This document shows, piece by piece, positions 62,234-64,000 of a DNA stretch of 64,000 nucleotides (within the stretch, counting starts at the first letter, position 1; each line of letters starts with the position of its first letter). The stretch is from Rhynochetos jubatus. Its lineage: Eukaryota; Chordata; Aves; Eurypygiformes; Rhynochetidae. The stretch spans positions 4,010,589 through 4,074,588 of the forward strand of contig CM050652.1 in the NCBI GenBank assembly GCA_027574665.1. Reading direction: 5' to 3'. The notes beneath the pieces were generated by a model. The model had not been told where the DNA came from, did no database searches, and worked only from the letters and a program-made list of their open reading frames with translations. Position numbers and translations under genes: made by a program.

Positions 62234-62758
62234 TATAGAATCACAAATGGTTTGGGTTGGCAGAGACCTTACAGACCATCTAGTTCCAACCCCCTGCCGT
62301 GGGCAGGGACACCTTCCACTAGACCAGGTTGCTCCAAGCCTCATCCAGCCTGACCTTGAACACTTCCAGGGATGGAGCAGCCACACCTTCTCTGGGCAAC
62401 CTGTCCCAGTGCCTCCCCACCCTCTCCGGGAAGCATTTCTTCCTTATAGGTAATCTAAATCTCCCCTTTTCAGTTTAAACCCTTTACCCCTTGTCCTGTC
62501 ACTACAGGCCCTTGTAAAAAGCCCCCCCAGCTTCCTTGTAGTCCCCTTCAGGTATTGGAAGGCTGCAGTAAGGTCTCCATGGAGCCTTCTCTTCTCCAGG
62601 CTGAACAAGCCAATTCTCTCAGCCTGTCCCCATAGGAGAGGTGCTCCAGCCCTCTGAGCATCTTCGTGGCCACCTCTGGACTCGCTCCAACCGGTCGACA
62701 TCTTATTTTGGGGGCCCCAGAGCTGGATGCAGCACTCCAAGTGGGGTCTCACGAGAGC
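62234..62758 (-). mobile_element. CR1 LINE, 5'-truncated
   Basis: Plus-strand 'tagaatcacaaatggtttgg' starts the reverse complement of a CR1 3' end. It runs through 'cactagaccaggttgctcca', 'ctgtcccagtgcctccccac' and 'ccttgtcctgtcactacagg' to 'gggtctcacgagagcg'. On the minus strand the first frame reads 'MRPHLECCIQLWGPQNK' and 'RIGLFSLEKRRLHGDLTAAF', the C-terminus of CR1 ORF2. Internal frame changes make it inactive. It is the same type as the 0.9 and 2.5 kb copies, inverted. Confidence 0.93.
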
Positions 62759-64000
62759 GTGTGCTGACGCCTAAGCCGCTACCGAGTAGAGTTTTATCGC
62801 TGCGGGTTCCAGACACACAAATTCTGCCAAAACGTAGGCAGAACAAAGACAGGCCATGTGGCTGACGCCTGCAGCCTCCCCGTGTCGTGGCAAGGGGCAC
62901 TCGTGGGGCAGCCGTCTCCGGAGACAGCAACGACTTGCTGTTCGGTGTTGCGTCACCCCTTGAGCAGAACGACTGGGCTCCCTGTAGCTCCAGTCATGTG
63001 TGTTTTGCGTCAATACAATGGCTTGTTATTGGTAGAAACCTAGCTTAATTTTCCTGTTAATGAGGGCTTAACACTAGCCTATTAACAGTATCGTGGTTCA
63101 GCTGATTTCCCTTCTTGGCGAAGTGTGTCCCCTTCGCTGTGTTCTCTCTGTGCCGAAAGGAAGCTGCTGTAACGGTCGGCGTTGCCGTGAGGCGGATGGT
63201 ACCTAACAGAGCGCTGCTCCCATCTGTGCGTGCCCGTGCAGTTCTGCAGGTGCCGCCGGACACCGTCACCTCCACCCGCTCAGAGCTCTTCTCCTGGCTC
63301 CTGCTTTACCCTTGGACTTCAGTGTGCCGGTACATAGTTGTTTGAATGCAATATTAGGTTTTATATTTAAAGACTCTCCTCATCTTTTTTTCTTAAACCG
63401 TACTTTGTCAGGGCCTCTGCAGCTGTCGATACACAGCACATACTTCATTATCCCAGTCATCACTTTGACTGTTTTTATCCTTTTAACCTTCACAGTTGCT
63501 ACAGCAGACAATTGTGGGGATAATCTAGAGTGAATTTCCTTGGCCAGTATTAAAACCACAAAGAAATCCAAAGTAGTTCTGTTAAAAAAGAATCTCTTGA
63601 TAAAACTATTTGTGAAGGACTGAAAGGGGGAACACAGAAGGAATACCCAGCTCCACTGCAGGGAAGGGGCTGTAGGACACCATCGCAGGCGGGCAGCTGC
63701 CACGTTCCTGCCCGTGTCCTCTCAGACCTGTTGTAACTGCTAAGTGGTTAATGCGGAACGGTCAGTGCTGAGCGGGGAACAGGCCTCGCTGGCAGATGCT
63801 CACTGCTGTTTGTTGTGAGCTATCTCAGTAAGTTCTGCGTCTGCCTTTGTTAGAATTTTGATGTCTGCCTTCACGTTCCCCGTTTCTAATAAATCAGGTT
63901 GGATTTGCAGAATATTAAAGTGACATTAGGATGTGCCTATTATCAGAGTTGAGTTGAGTCAATGAATTGTGTGCTGTGAACTAACCGAACTCGTTTATTA
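62759..64000. other. Non-coding stretch to window end
   Basis: No gene is supported. Two moderately CpG-rich patches lie at about 62770-62960 and 63165-63280. Several overlapping open frames below 110 codons have no recognisable domain. An AATAAA hexamer occurs near 63888. Confidence 0.5.

Noticed and set aside
1..64000. CRISPR arrays, operons, tRNA or rRNA genes, LTR retrotransposons, SINEs
   Set aside because: I looked for spaced direct repeats, tRNA B-box-like words, paired long terminal repeats and tRNA-derived heads, and found none.

Overview
This window looks like intronic or intergenic DNA from a bird. The main evidence is a set of 5'-truncated CR1 (chicken repeat 1) LINE copies. They share the typical avian CR1 3' end: a block with the theme 'gcaacctggtctagtgga', then 'cccttccaaccc', then a short 'attctgtg' terminus. 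I see no Alu-like or tRNA-derived SINEs, no LTR pair, no tRNA or rRNA gene, and nothing prokaryotic (no operons, ribosome binding sites or CRISPR arrays). A crocodilian or turtle cannot be strictly excluded. The density and type of CR1, and the low load of other repeats, fit a bird best.

Layout: three plus-strand CR1 copies lie in the first 11.2 kb (about 909-1766, 2469-2858 and 10761-11124). A longer copy of a different CR1 type, with reverse-transcriptase core motifs, follows at 11856-12918. About 17 kb (12.9-30.2 kb) holds almost no recognisable repeat. A small minus-strand CR1 tail sits at 30203-30280, a larger minus-strand CR1 at 33333-33875 and a plus copy at 36453-36816. A facing pair lies at 45025-45223 (+) and 47018-47200 (-). 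An old decayed minus copy lies at about 49412-49570, followed by another repeat-poor interval of about 12.7 kb and a minus copy at 62234-62758. CR1 makes up roughly 7 percent of the window. The rest is AT-leaning single-copy sequence with homopolymer tracts and a few CpG-rich pockets.

No host gene could be identified by name. Four segments look like internal or terminal exons because an open frame is bounded by good splice signals: 7915-7959 (+), 53284-53406 (+), 47492-47799 (-) and 4987-5349 (-). The last also has a polyadenylation signal downstream. They are reported at low confidence, because chance open frames of this length are expected in 64 kb.

The most distinctive non-coding structures are a perfect 19-bp inverted repeat with a 16-nt loop (37022-37075), a near-perfect hairpin with two 12-bp arms (31375-31400), an 18-bp palindrome at the 3' junction of a CR1 copy (11122-11139), and a CpG-rich patch with a 12-bp palindrome and a 19-bp tandem duplication (27117-27223).
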